From positions 310,001 to 374,000 of the forward strand of contig NZ_JAKJSO010000010.1 of assembly GCF_050337045.1 (NCBI RefSeq): DNA of 64,000 nucleotides. The letters are read 5' to 3'. Source of the DNA: Photobacterium kagoshimensis (lineage in GTDB: Bacteria > Pseudomonadota > Gammaproteobacteria > Enterobacterales > Vibrionaceae). Below, one piece after another: positions 53,448 through 63,963 of this stretch. Below the pieces are notes generated by a model. It ran no database searches. It was given only the letters and a program-made list of their open reading frames with translations, and was not told the origin of the DNA. Numbering within the stretch: position 1 is the stretch's first letter; each line of letters opens with the position of its first letter. A program made the position numbers and the translations under genes.

Positions 53448-54369
53448 TGCCATCCACCAACACGCGCCTAGCTTACCGCTTTCACCTCAAGAGGTTCGTG
53501 ACGGGCTGGCAACCCTAACAAAGCAACATACAAGTGCCTGTATCGATATGGCTGCTATCGTAGACACTCATATCGCAGACAGCGCTATTGGCTGTCGAAT
53601 TTACCAGCCATATAAACAACATAGGCTATACGAGCGATCAATAAAGGACAGTAAATGGCAAAAGGATGAGAAGCTTCCCGTGCTTTTGCTATTACATGGT
53701 GGTGGGCATTTGTGTGGCAGCATTGATGTTTACGACACCATCAGCCGACAGCTTGCACATCACTGCCAAGCAATAGTTGTCACAATCGATTATCGCCTAG
53801 CCCCTGAGTATCCCTACCCTGCAGGCCTCGACGATGCATACCATAGCCTTCTGCATATACACGATACACTCGCAGCTGTGGGCATCAAGCATAGTGACTC
53901 CTTACTGTTAGTTGGTGACTCTGCAGGGGCAGCCATGGCAGCAACACTGGCACAGCAACTGCAATACGAAGACAATCCGATGATAAATAGGCTAGTGCTT
54001 ATTTATCCAAGTTTGGACTATACCCTCAGTGCCCCTTCTTTGGATTTGCATGGACAGGGGTATTTATTAGAAACGAAGAAAATTGAATGGTATTTTGATC
54101 AATACTTTACAGAACAAGATGATAGGCACAGCGCTTCTCCTCTTTTTGGGACGCTGACACAAGCACATCCAAAAACCTTAGTGCTATCGGCACAATATTG
54201 CCCAATCAAAGATGATGGTAGACGCTATTATCACCGCTTACTTGCCCACAACATAGAAGCGATTTACCTTGAGCAACCTAATACGATCCATGCTTTTTTA
54301 AACTTACCGGATCTGATGCCAGAAGCTAACACGCACAGTTACTTAGCCATCAGTAAGTTCTTAGCCTAA
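53413..54369 (+). CDS. Alpha/beta hydrolase of the hormone-sensitive-lipase family
   Basis: The 318-residue protein has the HSL oxyanion motif LLLHGGGH (HGGG at 95-98), the nucleophile elbow LVGDSAGAA (Ser170) and a likely catalytic His in NTIHAFLNL. HSL-family enzymes hydrolyse short-chain esters. It starts inside the LysR gene with an AAGGA site and is co-transcribed with it. Confidence 0.87.
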   Translation: MPMASHLRNWLNAIHQHAPSLPLSPQEVRDGLATLTKQHTSACIDMAAIVDTHIADSAIGCRIYQPYKQHRLYERSIKDSKWQKDEKLPVLLLLHGGGHLCGSIDVYDTISRQLAHHCQAIVVTIDYRLAPEYPYPAGLDDAYHSLLHIHDTLAAVGIKHSDSLLLVGDSAGAAMAATLAQQLQYEDNPMINRLVLIYPSLDYTLSAPSLDLHGQGYLLETKKIEWYFDQYFTEQDDRHSASPLFGTLTQAHPKTLVLSAQYCPIKDDGRRYYHRLLAHNIEAIYLEQPNTIHAFLNLPDLMPEANTHSYLAISKFLA

Positions 54370-54416
54370 CTTCAATTTAACTCACGCCCCCATCACAAAC
54401 ACCAAACGACAGGTAA

Positions 54417-54450
54417 TAAAAAACCGGACTAAAAAGCCCGGTTTCTTTAT
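54417..54450. terminator. Bidirectional terminator between the esterase and deaD
   Basis: AAACCGG and CCGGTTT form a stem, with A-rich and T-rich flanks, between convergent genes. Confidence 0.75.
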
Positions 54451-54472
54451 TCAATCTGCTTAAGCGCTAAGC

Positions 54473-56395
54473 TTATGCATCATTGCGTGGTTTGCGATCT
54501 GCATTGCTACGACGGTTGCCGCCGTTGCCGCCATCACGGTTACCACGGTAACCACCACGGTTGTCACCGCCACGGTTACGGTCGAAACGACGCTCACCGC
54601 CTTCACGACGCTCGCCATTGCCACCTTCGCGACGACCACGATGACCATTGCCACCGTTACCACGGTTACCACCGTCACGACGACCACCGTTACCACCACG
54701 GTGCTCACGAAGTACTTCACCTTCAACAACAACAGCTTTCACATCGTTTTGACGAATGCGTAGCTTCTTAAGTTGTGCAGACACTTCAGCCGTCATCTTC
54801 TTAGGAAGTTGAACGTAAGTGTGCTCAGGAGCAAGTTTGATTGCACCAATGAACTCTTTGCTTAGGCCAAGTTCGTTTGCGATTGCGCCAACGATATCTT
54901 TAACCTGAACACCTTGCTCACGGCCAACTTGCAGCTGGTAAGTATCCCAGTCAGCGTTGTTGTATGAACGGCGCTCACGACGCTCACCGCGTTCACCGCC
55001 ACGCTCACCACCGCGATCATCACGACGACGATCACGACGTTGTTTTTCACGCTCGATAGCAGCGATCATTGGGTCTGGACCGTTGTAGAACAACGGACGG
55101 TTGCCTTGTTGACGCTGAAGAAGCATTGCAGCAAGTGTTGCCGCATCGACTTCGATAGATTCTTGTAGTTTCTCAACTAGCTCAACAAATGCATCAACAT
55201 TCGTTTGCTCTTTTTGAGCTGCTAGTTCTTCACCAAGACGGTTCAAGCGAGATGCTGCAACAAGGTCACGGTTAGGAAGTTGAATTTCTTCCATGCGAGA
55301 CTTAGTTACGCGCTCGATTGTACGAAGCATACGAATTTGGTTAGTACGAACAAGAAGGATCGCCTTACCTGTACGTCCAGCACGACCTGTACGGCCGATA
55401 CGGTGGATGTATGATTCTACATCGAATGGGATATCGTAGTTGAATACGTGTGTGATACGCGGCACATCAAGACCACGAGCAACAACGTCTGTTGCAACTA
55501 GAATATCGATAACACCACGTTTGATGTGATCAACAGTACGCTCACGTAGAGACTGAGGAATATCACCGTGAAGTGCAGCAGCTTTAAAGCCACGAGAAGA
55601 TAACCAGTCAGCTAGACGTTCGGTATCTTGACGTGTACGTACGAATACGATTGACGCGTCAGTTTCTTCAGTTTCAAGAAGACGGCTCATTGCTTCGTCT
55701 TTCTCTACACCTTTAACAACCCAGAACTGCTGCTCTACTTGAGAAACAGTGCGGTTTTCACCAGCAACGTCAATGCGTTCAGGGTTACGTAGGAAACGGT
55801 CAACGATTTGCTTAACGATTGGAGGCATAGTAGCCGAGAACAATACACGCTGAGCAGAAGCTGGCGCTTGTTCCATGATCCAAGTTACATCGTCAACGAA
55901 GCCCATTTTCAGCATTTCATCTGCTTCATCAAGTACGAAAGTACTTACTTCATCAAGGTGCAGACGGTCACGTGAAATTAGGTCTTTAACACGACCAGGT
56001 GTACCAACAACAATGTGAGCACCATTTTTAAGTGCACGCATTTGATCAACGATAGATGCACCACCGTAGATTTCTAAAACTTTTAGGCCCTTGATGTTTT
56101 GACCAAGAACTTTAATTTCTGCAGCAACCTGAATTGCAAGCTCACGCGTTGGAGCCATAACAATAGCCTGAGGCTTGTGCTGAGAAAGGTCTACTTTGTT
56201 CAGTAGTGGTAGGGAAAACGCAGCTGTTTTACCAGTACCAGTTTGTGCTTTACCTAGTGCATCAACACCAGTAAGAAGCAAAGGAATCGACGCAGCCTGA
56301 ATAGGAGTAGGCGCAACAAAGCCCATTGAGTCAAGTGCGGATAATAGTGTGTCGGCCAGATCTAACTGACGAAATTCTGTAACAGATTCTTGCAT
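54473..56395 (-). CDS. deaD: DEAD-box RNA helicase DeaD (CsdA)
   Basis: The 640-residue protein has the DEAD-box motifs in order: AQTGTGKTAAF, PTRELAIQ, VLDEADEM, SATMP and HRIGRTGRAGRTG. An RNA-binding domain follows (YQLQVGREQGVQVKDIVGAI) and then a long Arg/Gly-rich tail (RGGNGGRR... to the end) built of GGN/RRD repeats. This is the architecture of DeaD, which unwinds RNA during ribosome assembly and mRNA turnover, most needed in the cold. The start codon sits at the edge of a 14-bp palindrome (ATTGGGA/TCCCAAT). Confidence 0.95.
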   Translation of the reverse strand: MQESVTEFRQLDLADTLLSALDSMGFVAPTPIQAASIPLLLTGVDALGKAQTGTGKTAAFSLPLLNKVDLSQHKPQAIVMAPTRELAIQVAAEIKVLGQNIKGLKVLEIYGGASIVDQMRALKNGAHIVVGTPGRVKDLISRDRLHLDEVSTFVLDEADEMLKMGFVDDVTWIMEQAPASAQRVLFSATMPPIVKQIVDRFLRNPERIDVAGENRTVSQVEQQFWVVKGVEKDEAMSRLLETEETDASIVFVRTRQDTERLADWLSSRGFKAAALHGDIPQSLRERTVDHIKRGVIDILVATDVVARGLDVPRITHVFNYDIPFDVESYIHRIGRTGRAGRTGKAILLVRTNQIRMLRTIERVTKSRMEEIQLPNRDLVAASRLNRLGEELAAQKEQTNVDAFVELVEKLQESIEVDAATLAAMLLQRQQGNRPLFYNGPDPMIAAIEREKQRRDRRRDDRGGERGGERGERRERRSYNNADWDTYQLQVGREQGVQVKDIVGAIANELGLSKEFIGAIKLAPEHTYVQLPKKMTAEVSAQLKKLRIRQNDVKAVVVEGEVLREHRGGNGGRRDGGNRGNGGNGHRGRREGGNGERREGGERRFDRNRGGDNRGGYRGNRDGGNGGNRRSNADRKPRNDA

Positions 56396-56818
56396 TGGGA
56401 TCCCAATAAATAATCTAACGTAAAACGGGGCCCCTTCTGCTTTAAGAGTTCTGCAACAGCAACCACAAGCATGGGCCTCGACGATGAGAGGCGCGTATTC
56501 TGCGCCATTACTTGATAAAAAGCCAGAAAAAATTGAACACTGTCACAAATTGACTGTTAAACGCCCGTTTTGAGCTGATTTGGGCAAACAGTGCTGTAAA
56601 AGTAGCCTAGTTCTTGCTAGTAGCACAACATAAACAGCACGTTAACAAACGATGAAGGAAGGAATAAGCCTAAAAAAACGCCGATGACTATATTCGGAAG
56701 GTTCTCATAAACAGGTTTATCTATTAACGGCTTACTAATACCGTAATAAACGATAGGCTTGTCGCACTTATTTACAAACATCCATGATGTTGTTGCTATT
56801 GCAATCCAATGGCTTTTA

Positions 56819-58519
56819 CTAAGCTGTGCAATGGCTTTCGCTAGACAGCCAAGACACCACACAGTTACGTCCTTGCGTTTTTGCTGCATACAAGGCTTTA
56901 TCCGCTAACGCCATTAATGCTTCGCTCATACTAAACGCCCCCTCAGGTACCATGGTATGTATTCCTATGCTCACCGTAGCGCACTGAGTATGTTCCGTAT
57001 AATGAGGAATACCCAGCGCCACAACCGCACACCTGAGATCTTCAGCAATCAATTTCGCCATTTTTTCATCAACGGTCGGCAGCAAACAAGCAAACTCCTC
57101 ACCACCGTAGCGGCATACTACCGACTTTTTATAAGGCTCTAGCACCTTTGCGAGCCGAGCTGCGATTTGCTTAAGGCAGTAATCACCTTCTAAGTGCCCA
57201 TAAGTATCGTTATATAATTTGAAGTTATCGACATCAATCATCATTAATGTCAGTGGAACCCGTTTCTTGGTTGCTATCTCCCAATAGCGAGCAAAACGAA
57301 GATCGAAGAAACGACGATTGGCAATACCCGTTAGCCCATCTTGCATCGATAATTGTTCGAGACTGCGGTTAGCATCTTCAAGTGCTCGGTTTGTTGCTTG
57401 CAATTCTTGCGTTCGCCTAATAACGCGCTGCTCTAAATCAATATTGAGTTCTTTAATTGAGTCATAATTACGGCGGATCACAATTTGCTGCCCTATCGCA
57501 GCGCCAAACAGTTTTAATATTTCTTTTTGATGCTCCGTCAAGGCCTGTTGATTTATCAAGTTATCAACGGCAATCCAGCCGATGCATTCAATACCATTCC
57601 ACATGGCTATCATGGCATTCCAACCCACCCCCACTTGCTCCTTACCAAAATAGAGCGGAGCATTTTCTTTTACCACTACATGATTTTTATGACTCAAAGC
57701 TTCATTGACAAGCGAATGATCTGGGATCTGGCTATTAAAGCTTTTTCGATTCACCAACTGACCTTCAGGGGATGTGCCGTAAGTTCCCAACATCAGATTA
57801 GATTTAAAGTCAGTCAGGAAAATCGCCATCCTATCTATACCTAGATAAGCACGTCCTAGCTCTATCGCTTGTCGATAAAGATCGTCTAATTGGGTCGCTT
57901 GCGATAATTTCAGCGTAACTTCGTGCAGATTACGCATTAAGCCCAAATAATTGGTGATTGACTGCTTCCGAACCTCTAACTCGGCTTCTATGCTACGCCG
58001 CGTAATATTGTGGTGTATCACTTCCTGCTGTAATACACGCGCACTGATATCCGATGCTAGCACAACCAGTAACCTTTCAACGTAATGAAGGCTAGATTCA
58101 AAACAGGCTGAATCAACCGTTTCTGCGTAAATATACGCAACATTACGACCATGCATTTGGATCGGCAGCAAAATCTGACACCAGAGATTATCTTCGTTAC
58201 CCCACAGGGCTTTACAAGGCTTACTCACATAAGCACGAACGAATTCATGATTCTGCTTGGCCTGCTCGAACAAGCCAACCGGTACACCATTATATTCCGT
58301 CATCAGCAATGGCTGATTGTAATATCGATAATCGGATTTTCCGACCCAACTGGCAAACACATAGGTACGATCATCTTGTTCTACCAGCAACGTGATCGAA
58401 TCCAGTTTTAGATCCTGATGCAGCGATGACATTAAACAATGGCACCAGCGCTCCATATTGGCTTGTCTTGCAAGCTGCTCGACTAAATCATTTAGCCCTG
58501 TAACATCACAAACAGTCAT
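56819..58519 (-). CDS. Diguanylate cyclase with GAF-type sensory regions
   Basis: The 566-residue protein has no membrane segment. The N-terminal 350 residues contain one or two GAF-like regions (LVEQDDRTYVFASWVG and FLTDFKSNLMLGTYGTSPEG, GWNAMIAMWNGIECIGWIAVDN). A coiled coil follows (LNIDLEQRVIRRTQELQATN), then a GGDEF domain with the active signature RYGGEEFA. It should make cyclic di-GMP in response to a small ligand. The inhibitory RxxD site is absent upstream of GGEEF. The ATG at 58519 has AGGGTGA. Confidence 0.87.
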   Translation of the reverse strand: MTVCDVTGLNDLVEQLARQANMERWCHCLMSSLHQDLKLDSITLLVEQDDRTYVFASWVGKSDYRYYNQPLLMTEYNGVPVGLFEQAKQNHEFVRAYVSKPCKALWGNEDNLWCQILLPIQMHGRNVAYIYAETVDSACFESSLHYVERLLVVLASDISARVLQQEVIHHNITRRSIEAELEVRKQSITNYLGLMRNLHEVTLKLSQATQLDDLYRQAIELGRAYLGIDRMAIFLTDFKSNLMLGTYGTSPEGQLVNRKSFNSQIPDHSLVNEALSHKNHVVVKENAPLYFGKEQVGVGWNAMIAMWNGIECIGWIAVDNLINQQALTEHQKEILKLFGAAIGQQIVIRRNYDSIKELNIDLEQRVIRRTQELQATNRALEDANRSLEQLSMQDGLTGIANRRFFDLRFARYWEIATKKRVPLTLMMIDVDNFKLYNDTYGHLEGDYCLKQIAARLAKVLEPYKKSVVCRYGGEEFACLLPTVDEKMAKLIAEDLRCAVVALGIPHYTEHTQCATVSIGIHTMVPEGAFSMSEALMALADKALYAAKTQGRNCVVSWLSSESHCTA

Positions 58520-58943
58520 AAATCACCCTAGCGCCAACACATACCAATCCAGAACAATGGGCGATCTTGATAATGACCCTATCCCCCAGTTCAGCTTGAT
58601 ATTCTTATTTTATTTTTTGTGGCTCTTACAGAATCTTTGTCTGCCCGATTAAATAGCAACAAAGACAGTGGCCTATGCAAATTATTGCGTTTGGATTTGG
58701 ACTGAACTAGTAACTTTTAATTAGTTTGTGAACTCTGCACAGACGCTTTGCTATAAAAACGATTGATACGACATAAATATGTCATTTGAACACGACCTTT
58801 TCTTTCAGTAGCGATAATTCAAACACGGTCTGTAGGTAGGCTAGCGGTCATAACTCAATAAAATAACTCAATCTTCGCTGTAATTTGTGCCATTTACGAT
58901 AAATCCGTATAGTGTGATGGTTCACATTCTGAGACCAGGTAAA
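58520..58943. other. Divergent intergenic region before rnb
   Basis: About 420 AT-rich bases. A perfect palindrome GACATA/TATGTC with central AA lies at 58770-58783, about 160 bases before rnb. Otherwise no gene or RNA is visible. Confidence 0.5.
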
Positions 58944-60953
58944 ATGTTTCAAGACAACCCACTACTAGCCCAGCTAAAGAAGCAAATTCAAGAGACCCTT
59001 CCGAAAAAAGAAGGGACGATCAAAGCCACAGATCGCGGCTTTGGCTTTTTAGAACTCGACAACAGTAAAGACAGTATTTTCATCCCGCCGACATACATGA
59101 AAAATGTGATGCATGGCGACCGTGTTATTGCAGTTATTCGAACTGAAAAAGAGCGTGAAGTTGCTGAGCCACAAGAGCTTGTAGAACAATCGCTAACCCG
59201 TTTTATCGGCCGTGTTAAGTTGATTCGCAGCCGTTTGCATGTCATGCCGGATCACCCGCAACTAAAAGATGCAATCAAAGCGCGTGCCATCAAAGGACTA
59301 AATCCAGAAAGCCTAAAAGAAGGCGATTGGGTTGTTGCAAACCTGAACAATCACCCGCTCGATACCACCAAAGATGCTAAGAACAAGGCATTTTCTTGTA
59401 TCGTGAAAGAGAAAATCACTGACAGCGGTGACAAAATTGCCCCTTGGTGGGTAACGCTAGCTCGCCACAACTTGCCTAATGCAGAGCCTGCACCACAAGA
59501 AAGCTGGTCGATGCTAGATGAAGGCCTTGAGCGCCAAGATCTTACGCATGTGCCTTTCATTACCATTGATGGCGAATCAACCAAAGATATGGATGATGCG
59601 CTATACACGGAACAGAAAGAAGATGGTAGTTTCGACATTACCATTGCGATTGCCGATCCTACCTCGTACATCGAAGTAGGTAACAAGATGGATAAAGAGG
59701 CCCGCGAGCGTGGTTTCACTATCTACCTACCTGGTCGTAACATCCCAATGCTACCGCGTGAGCTGAGTGACGAACTTTGTTCACTAATGGAAAACGAAAA
59801 ACGCCCTGCAATTTGTTGTCGTGTTAACGTCAGTCAAGAAGGTGTGATCAGCGATGACATCACCTTCTTTGCGGCATGGATCCAATCTCAAGGTCGTCTT
59901 GCCTACGATAATATCTCTGATCTGATCGAAAATGGCGAATGTGAAGGCTTTGAACCGAATGACATCATCCGCCAACAAATCGATGTGCTACACGCATTCG
60001 CTAATGCACGTAGTGACTGGCGTGCAAACAATGCCGTTGTATTCCCAGATCGCCCGGATTATCGCTTTGAATTAAGCGAAGACAACGATGTGATCGCGAT
60101 TCACACCGATCCTCGCCGTACTGCTAACCGCATGGTTGAAGAAGCGATGATCACTGCGAACATTTGTGCGGGTCGTGTACTTCGCGATAAATTTGGTTTA
60201 GGTGTATTCAATACTCACGCAGGCTTCAACCCTGAGAAAATTGATACGGCAATGGATTTCCTTACCAAAGCAGAAGCACCATTTACCAAAGAAGAAATTG
60301 AAACTTTATCTGGCTTCAGTGCTCTTCGTCGTTGGCTGAATGAGCAAGATACCACTTACCTTGATAACCGTTTACGTAAATTCCAAGCGTACAGCGAAGT
60401 CGGTAACCTACCAGCACCTCACTATGCTATGGGCCTAGATGTTTACGCAACCTGGACATCACCTATCCGTAAATACGGTGACATGATTAACCACCGTCTA
60501 TTAAAAGCTGCGATTACAGGTAACGAATCAAGCCAGAAACCCGATGACACTGTCGGTGATGAAATCGCCGCACATCGCCGTGCCCACCGTATGGCGGAGC
60601 GCGATGTATCAGATTGGTTATACGTGCGTTTACTATCAAACGCAGTAAAAGATGAAACTGTCTTTACCGGCGAAATATTTGATATTAACCGTGCAGGTAT
60701 GCGTGTTCGTCTAATCGAAAATGGAGCAGCGGCCTTTATTCCGGGCTCATTGATCGTTGATAACAAAGAACGCATCGAATGCAGTGGCGAACTCGGCGTC
60801 ATCAATATTGATAAAGTGCGCGAATACCAACTTGGTGATAGTTTTGAAGTAAAACTAGCTGAAGTGCGTACCGCTACACGCCAACTTGTTGCTCGCCCAG
60901 TACAACAGTTTCCAGCCCCTAAAGCCGAGACAAGCGTTGAAGAAAAAGCCTAG
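58944..60953 (+). CDS. rnb: Exoribonuclease II
   Basis: The 669-residue protein begins MFQDNPLLAQLKKQIQE and KATDRGFGFLELD, the RNase II N-terminus, so ATG 58944 (site AGG) is preferred over the upstream ATG 58887. The catalytic RNB domain has TIDGESTKDMDDALYTEQ and ITIAIADPTSYI. A C-terminal S1 domain follows (VFTGEIFDINRAGMRVRLIE). It degrades single-stranded RNA 3' to 5'. Confidence 0.94.
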   Translation: MFQDNPLLAQLKKQIQETLPKKEGTIKATDRGFGFLELDNSKDSIFIPPTYMKNVMHGDRVIAVIRTEKEREVAEPQELVEQSLTRFIGRVKLIRSRLHVMPDHPQLKDAIKARAIKGLNPESLKEGDWVVANLNNHPLDTTKDAKNKAFSCIVKEKITDSGDKIAPWWVTLARHNLPNAEPAPQESWSMLDEGLERQDLTHVPFITIDGESTKDMDDALYTEQKEDGSFDITIAIADPTSYIEVGNKMDKEARERGFTIYLPGRNIPMLPRELSDELCSLMENEKRPAICCRVNVSQEGVISDDITFFAAWIQSQGRLAYDNISDLIENGECEGFEPNDIIRQQIDVLHAFANARSDWRANNAVVFPDRPDYRFELSEDNDVIAIHTDPRRTANRMVEEAMITANICAGRVLRDKFGLGVFNTHAGFNPEKIDTAMDFLTKAEAPFTKEEIETLSGFSALRRWLNEQDTTYLDNRLRKFQAYSEVGNLPAPHYAMGLDVYATWTSPIRKYGDMINHRLLKAAITGNESSQKPDDTVGDEIAAHRRAHRMAERDVSDWLYVRLLSNAVKDETVFTGEIFDINRAGMRVRLIENGAAAFIPGSLIVDNKERIECSGELGVINIDKVREYQLGDSFEVKLAEVRTATRQLVARPVQQFPAPKAETSVEEKA

Positions 60954-60972
60954 TCTTTCGCTATTATGAATG

Positions 60973-60999
60973 AAAAAGCCGACAGATGTCGGCTTTTTT
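60973..60999 (+). terminator. Terminator after rnb
   Basis: AAAAAGCCGACA and TGTCGGCTTTTTT form a strong stem with a T run. Confidence 0.9.
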
Positions 61000-61196
61000 G
61001 TACCCAATGCCCATGTATCCCCACAACAAAAATAATTTACTCCTTGATGTAATTGGTCTCAATTACACTCTTCATACAGGATATTGATCAAGGTGATAAA
61101 GCCGATTAAATTTGTCTTCATACCTAGGGATTATCTCGTCTATCGCCTGTTTTACTGTTACCCTTATCAAAAAATAAATAAGAGTAAATATCAGCC

Positions 61197-61739
61197 ATGT
61201 CGAACGTTGCTCAAGTTGTACAACAATGGTTAGAAGATGTCGTAATCGGCTTAAATCTGTGCCCGTTTGCAGCCAAACCCAACCGCAATAAACAAATCAA
61301 AATTCATGTTAGTGAGTATAGCGATGAAGCGGCACTGCTAGAGGATATCTATCAAGAGTTGCGTAATCTTGATGAGACGCCGCCAACTGAACTGGAAACA
61401 ACTTTGGTTGTTGCACCTAATATGTTGGCAGACTTTGATGACTATAATCAATTCCTTGATTTAGTCGAAGGCTTGGTTGTACAGCTGAATAAACAAGGGA
61501 TCTACCAAATCGCGAGTTTCCACCCAGATTACCAATTCTATGGGACGGAAGCTGATGATGCTGAAAACCTAACAAACCGCTCTCCCTACCCTATCTTCCA
61601 CCTGATTCGAGAAGAAAGCATGGAGAAAGTGTTAAAACATTACCCTGACCCAGAAGGTATTCCCGAACGCAATATTGAGTGCGTGGAAAACCTAACGGCA
61701 GAGCAAAAGCGCCAACTCTTCCCTTACCTTATAAAGTAA
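61197..61739 (+). CDS. DUF1415 family protein
   Basis: The 180-residue protein matches the DUF1415 family of gammaproteobacteria (WLEDVVIGLNLCPFAAKP, VAPNMLADFDDYNQFLDLVE, IASFHPDYQFYGTEADDAENL, and NRSPYPIFHLIREESMEK). The function of the family is unknown. It is a single gene. Confidence 0.85.
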   Translation: MSNVAQVVQQWLEDVVIGLNLCPFAAKPNRNKQIKIHVSEYSDEAALLEDIYQELRNLDETPPTELETTLVVAPNMLADFDDYNQFLDLVEGLVVQLNKQGIYQIASFHPDYQFYGTEADDAENLTNRSPYPIFHLIREESMEKVLKHYPDPEGIPERNIECVENLTAEQKRQLFPYLIK

Positions 61740-61876
61740 ACTGCCCAAAGGCCGATAACATACTAGCGAGCAGACAAGGCTATTAGATAAACAGTCAAAT
61801 GATCTCTTGCTAGTATCCATACTTCCAAAAGGAGCCTTATGACTTTGAGAAGCACCCGTTAAGAGAAAGCGATTAC

Positions 61877-63121
61877 ATGTTGCCACTATCATTTGATGTA
61901 TTTAGAAGCGCAGGATTTCGATTTGGGTTACCCGTTTGTTTAGCATTGGGGACCCTCTATCTTCTCGAGTTCGCACAATATACGCTTATCACGTACCAGT
62001 CGCTGCTTTTCTCGCTACCATACGTCCTATTCGCATTAGTTATTTTACTTAGCCAGCCTTTTAATCAAGGGCGAACAGGGCTAACCGCGCTCTTAATGGG
62101 TGTGGGGTATTATTTCATCCAAAATTACCTACAAGCTCCGCTTTCTAATACCGAAACGAAACTTATTTATGTGTTACTGTCGGCATTATTACCACTGAAT
62201 CTATTACAGATACATATATTGCCCGACAAACGACTACATTCTCGGTTTGGCGGGTATTACCTGCTGTTCATTGGAATGCAAATAGCGTGGTCAGCCCTCG
62301 TCGTTAATCACTTTCGTCATAGTGATTTAGGCTGGCTATGGGACAGTTACTTGTTCACAATTTCAAGCTTCTCGCCTATGCCTATCGTGCTTTTTCTACT
62401 CTCGGTAGCCATTACCTTGAGTAGCGCATCAACGATATTGAAACGTAACTTAGGTTCAGATCAAACCGTATTTGTTAGCTTATTGTTTTCTAGCATGACG
62501 TTTGTGCTGTTTCAATTTAGCTTTATTTCAAGCACGGCATTCTCTATTGCGGCTTTAATTCTATTACTCAACCTCGTCACTTGTAGCCATGAATTAGCCT
62601 TTGTAGACCAACTGACGGGCATACCAGGCCGACGCGCATTAGAAACCGAATTAAAGCACCTTGGCCGCACCTATACCCTAGCAATGCTTGATGTTGACCA
62701 TTTTAAAAAATTCAACGACACCTATGGCCATAAAACTGGTGACGATGTGCTTAAACTCGTGGCACAAATAATGAGAAATACAAAAGGTGGTGCGCAAATT
62801 TTCCGTTACGGTGGTGAAGAGTTCACTATTATGTACAAAGGGAAAGAAGCCAATGAGTGTAAAGGCTTTTTAGATGAACTTCGACAAGCAATAGCCGATT
62901 ATGACTTAGTGATCCGCGATCATGCGACTCGCCCCGAGAATGCCAAAAAAGGTGAGAAAATGCGGAAAAAAGAAGAAGACAAAAACAATTCAACCAATGT
63001 CACCGTTAGTATTGGTGTTGCTGACAGCTTCCCGGATCATAACCCTGATAGTGTCCTTAAAGCGGCTGACCAAGCTTTGTATAAAGCCAAGCAGAAAGGG
63101 CGTAATCGCGTAATGCTATAG
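61877..63121 (+). CDS. Membrane-anchored diguanylate cyclase
   Basis: The first 235 residues hold about six or seven hydrophobic segments (VCLALGTLYLLEFAQYTLI and SSTAFSIAALILLLNLV among them). A C-terminal GGDEF domain follows (MLDVDHFKKFNDTYGHKTGD, RYGGEEFTIMY, VSIGVADSF). A highly charged insertion of about 25 residues (ENAKKGEKMRKKEEDKNN) lies within the GGDEF domain. GGEEF is intact, so it should make cyclic di-GMP; no RxxD inhibitory site is visible upstream. Its signal is unknown. Confidence 0.87.
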   Translation: MLPLSFDVFRSAGFRFGLPVCLALGTLYLLEFAQYTLITYQSLLFSLPYVLFALVILLSQPFNQGRTGLTALLMGVGYYFIQNYLQAPLSNTETKLIYVLLSALLPLNLLQIHILPDKRLHSRFGGYYLLFIGMQIAWSALVVNHFRHSDLGWLWDSYLFTISSFSPMPIVLFLLSVAITLSSASTILKRNLGSDQTVFVSLLFSSMTFVLFQFSFISSTAFSIAALILLLNLVTCSHELAFVDQLTGIPGRRALETELKHLGRTYTLAMLDVDHFKKFNDTYGHKTGDDVLKLVAQIMRNTKGGAQIFRYGGEEFTIMYKGKEANECKGFLDELRQAIADYDLVIRDHATRPENAKKGEKMRKKEEDKNNSTNVTVSIGVADSFPDHNPDSVLKAADQALYKAKQKGRNRVML

Positions 63122-63357
63122 TGACCTATTTAAGGCAAAGGAATGCCTTAAACGATAATTCGCATCAAAATAACCACTAACAACCACACACCAAAACTGC
63201 TGCTTTTTCATACAGCCAAACACCCACCCCATCCCTTCATACTTACAACCTTGTCATGTGTGAACGAGGTGAAATCTAATCGTACTTTACTGCTAGCAAA
63301 TGGTGTTAGCCCGCGACATACTGCGTGTTTTGTTTATAGTGGTTCGAGACTTTACGG

Positions 63358-63963
63358 ATGAAAAAGCTACTTCTTATCTCCCTTTTTGCTGCCCCAACTT
63401 TCGCGTCAAGCAACATCAACGACAACTTCACTCACATTGGTTTTGGTTATAAACATACTCGCTATGCGACAGATGCAATGGCTCCTTACTATAACGATAA
63501 ATACCAAAATGAAGAGTGGAAAAACCTGGGCGGCTTTTATCTTGATATCAAAGCCGAGCTCTTTGCTGGCGTCTATTTTGAAGGTTATGCAGATGCGACG
63601 ACACGATTCAGTTCTGATATCGATCAGTGGCAAGCTGGTGTTGGCTTTGCGCCTTACCGTAGTCCATTCTTTAGTATCCCAATGAGCTGCGGTGTGGTGA
63701 ACTACAGCGCGTCTCGTGACAATACAGCAAGTAACTCAGAACTTGCGCCATATTGCAAAGTGGGTGTACGTACCCAAATAGCCAACCACTGGAATCTAAG
63801 CGTTGATGTGCAACAACAGATGTTTGAACAGGCTCGTCAAAGCATCTCGTTTGATAATACTTTCCAATTTGGCCGTGTCTTTGGCTTAGTTGCTGGCCTT
63901 GAGCTAGCCAATCGCCATAAAACAGAAATCGGCTACAAATTCGGCATGCAATTTTCTTTCTAA
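63358..63963 (+). CDS. Small outer-membrane beta-barrel protein
   Basis: The 201-residue precursor has a signal peptide (LLLISLFAAPTFA) and a mature part of alternating beta strands (FTHIGFGYKHTRYA, GFYLDIKAELFAGVYFEGYA, ELANRHKTEIGYKFGMQFSF) ending in Phe, the C-terminal signature of outer-membrane barrels. The size suggests an eight-stranded barrel. I do not recognise a specific family. Confidence 0.78.
   Translation: MKKLLLISLFAAPTFASSNINDNFTHIGFGYKHTRYATDAMAPYYNDKYQNEEWKNLGGFYLDIKAELFAGVYFEGYADATTRFSSDIDQWQAGVGFAPYRSPFFSIPMSCGVVNYSASRDNTASNSELAPYCKVGVRTQIANHWNLSVDVQQQMFEQARQSISFDNTFQFGRVFGLVAGLELANRHKTEIGYKFGMQFSF

Noticed and set aside
54460..54771. Open frames on both strands over the end of deaD
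   Set aside because: They are low-complexity shadows of the repeated Arg/Gly codons of the DeaD tail.
56617..56889. A 90-codon frame after the GAF-GGDEF gene, on the same strand
   Set aside because: It starts inside that gene without a ribosome site. The final part has a hydrophobic tail but no recognised family, so I could not support it.
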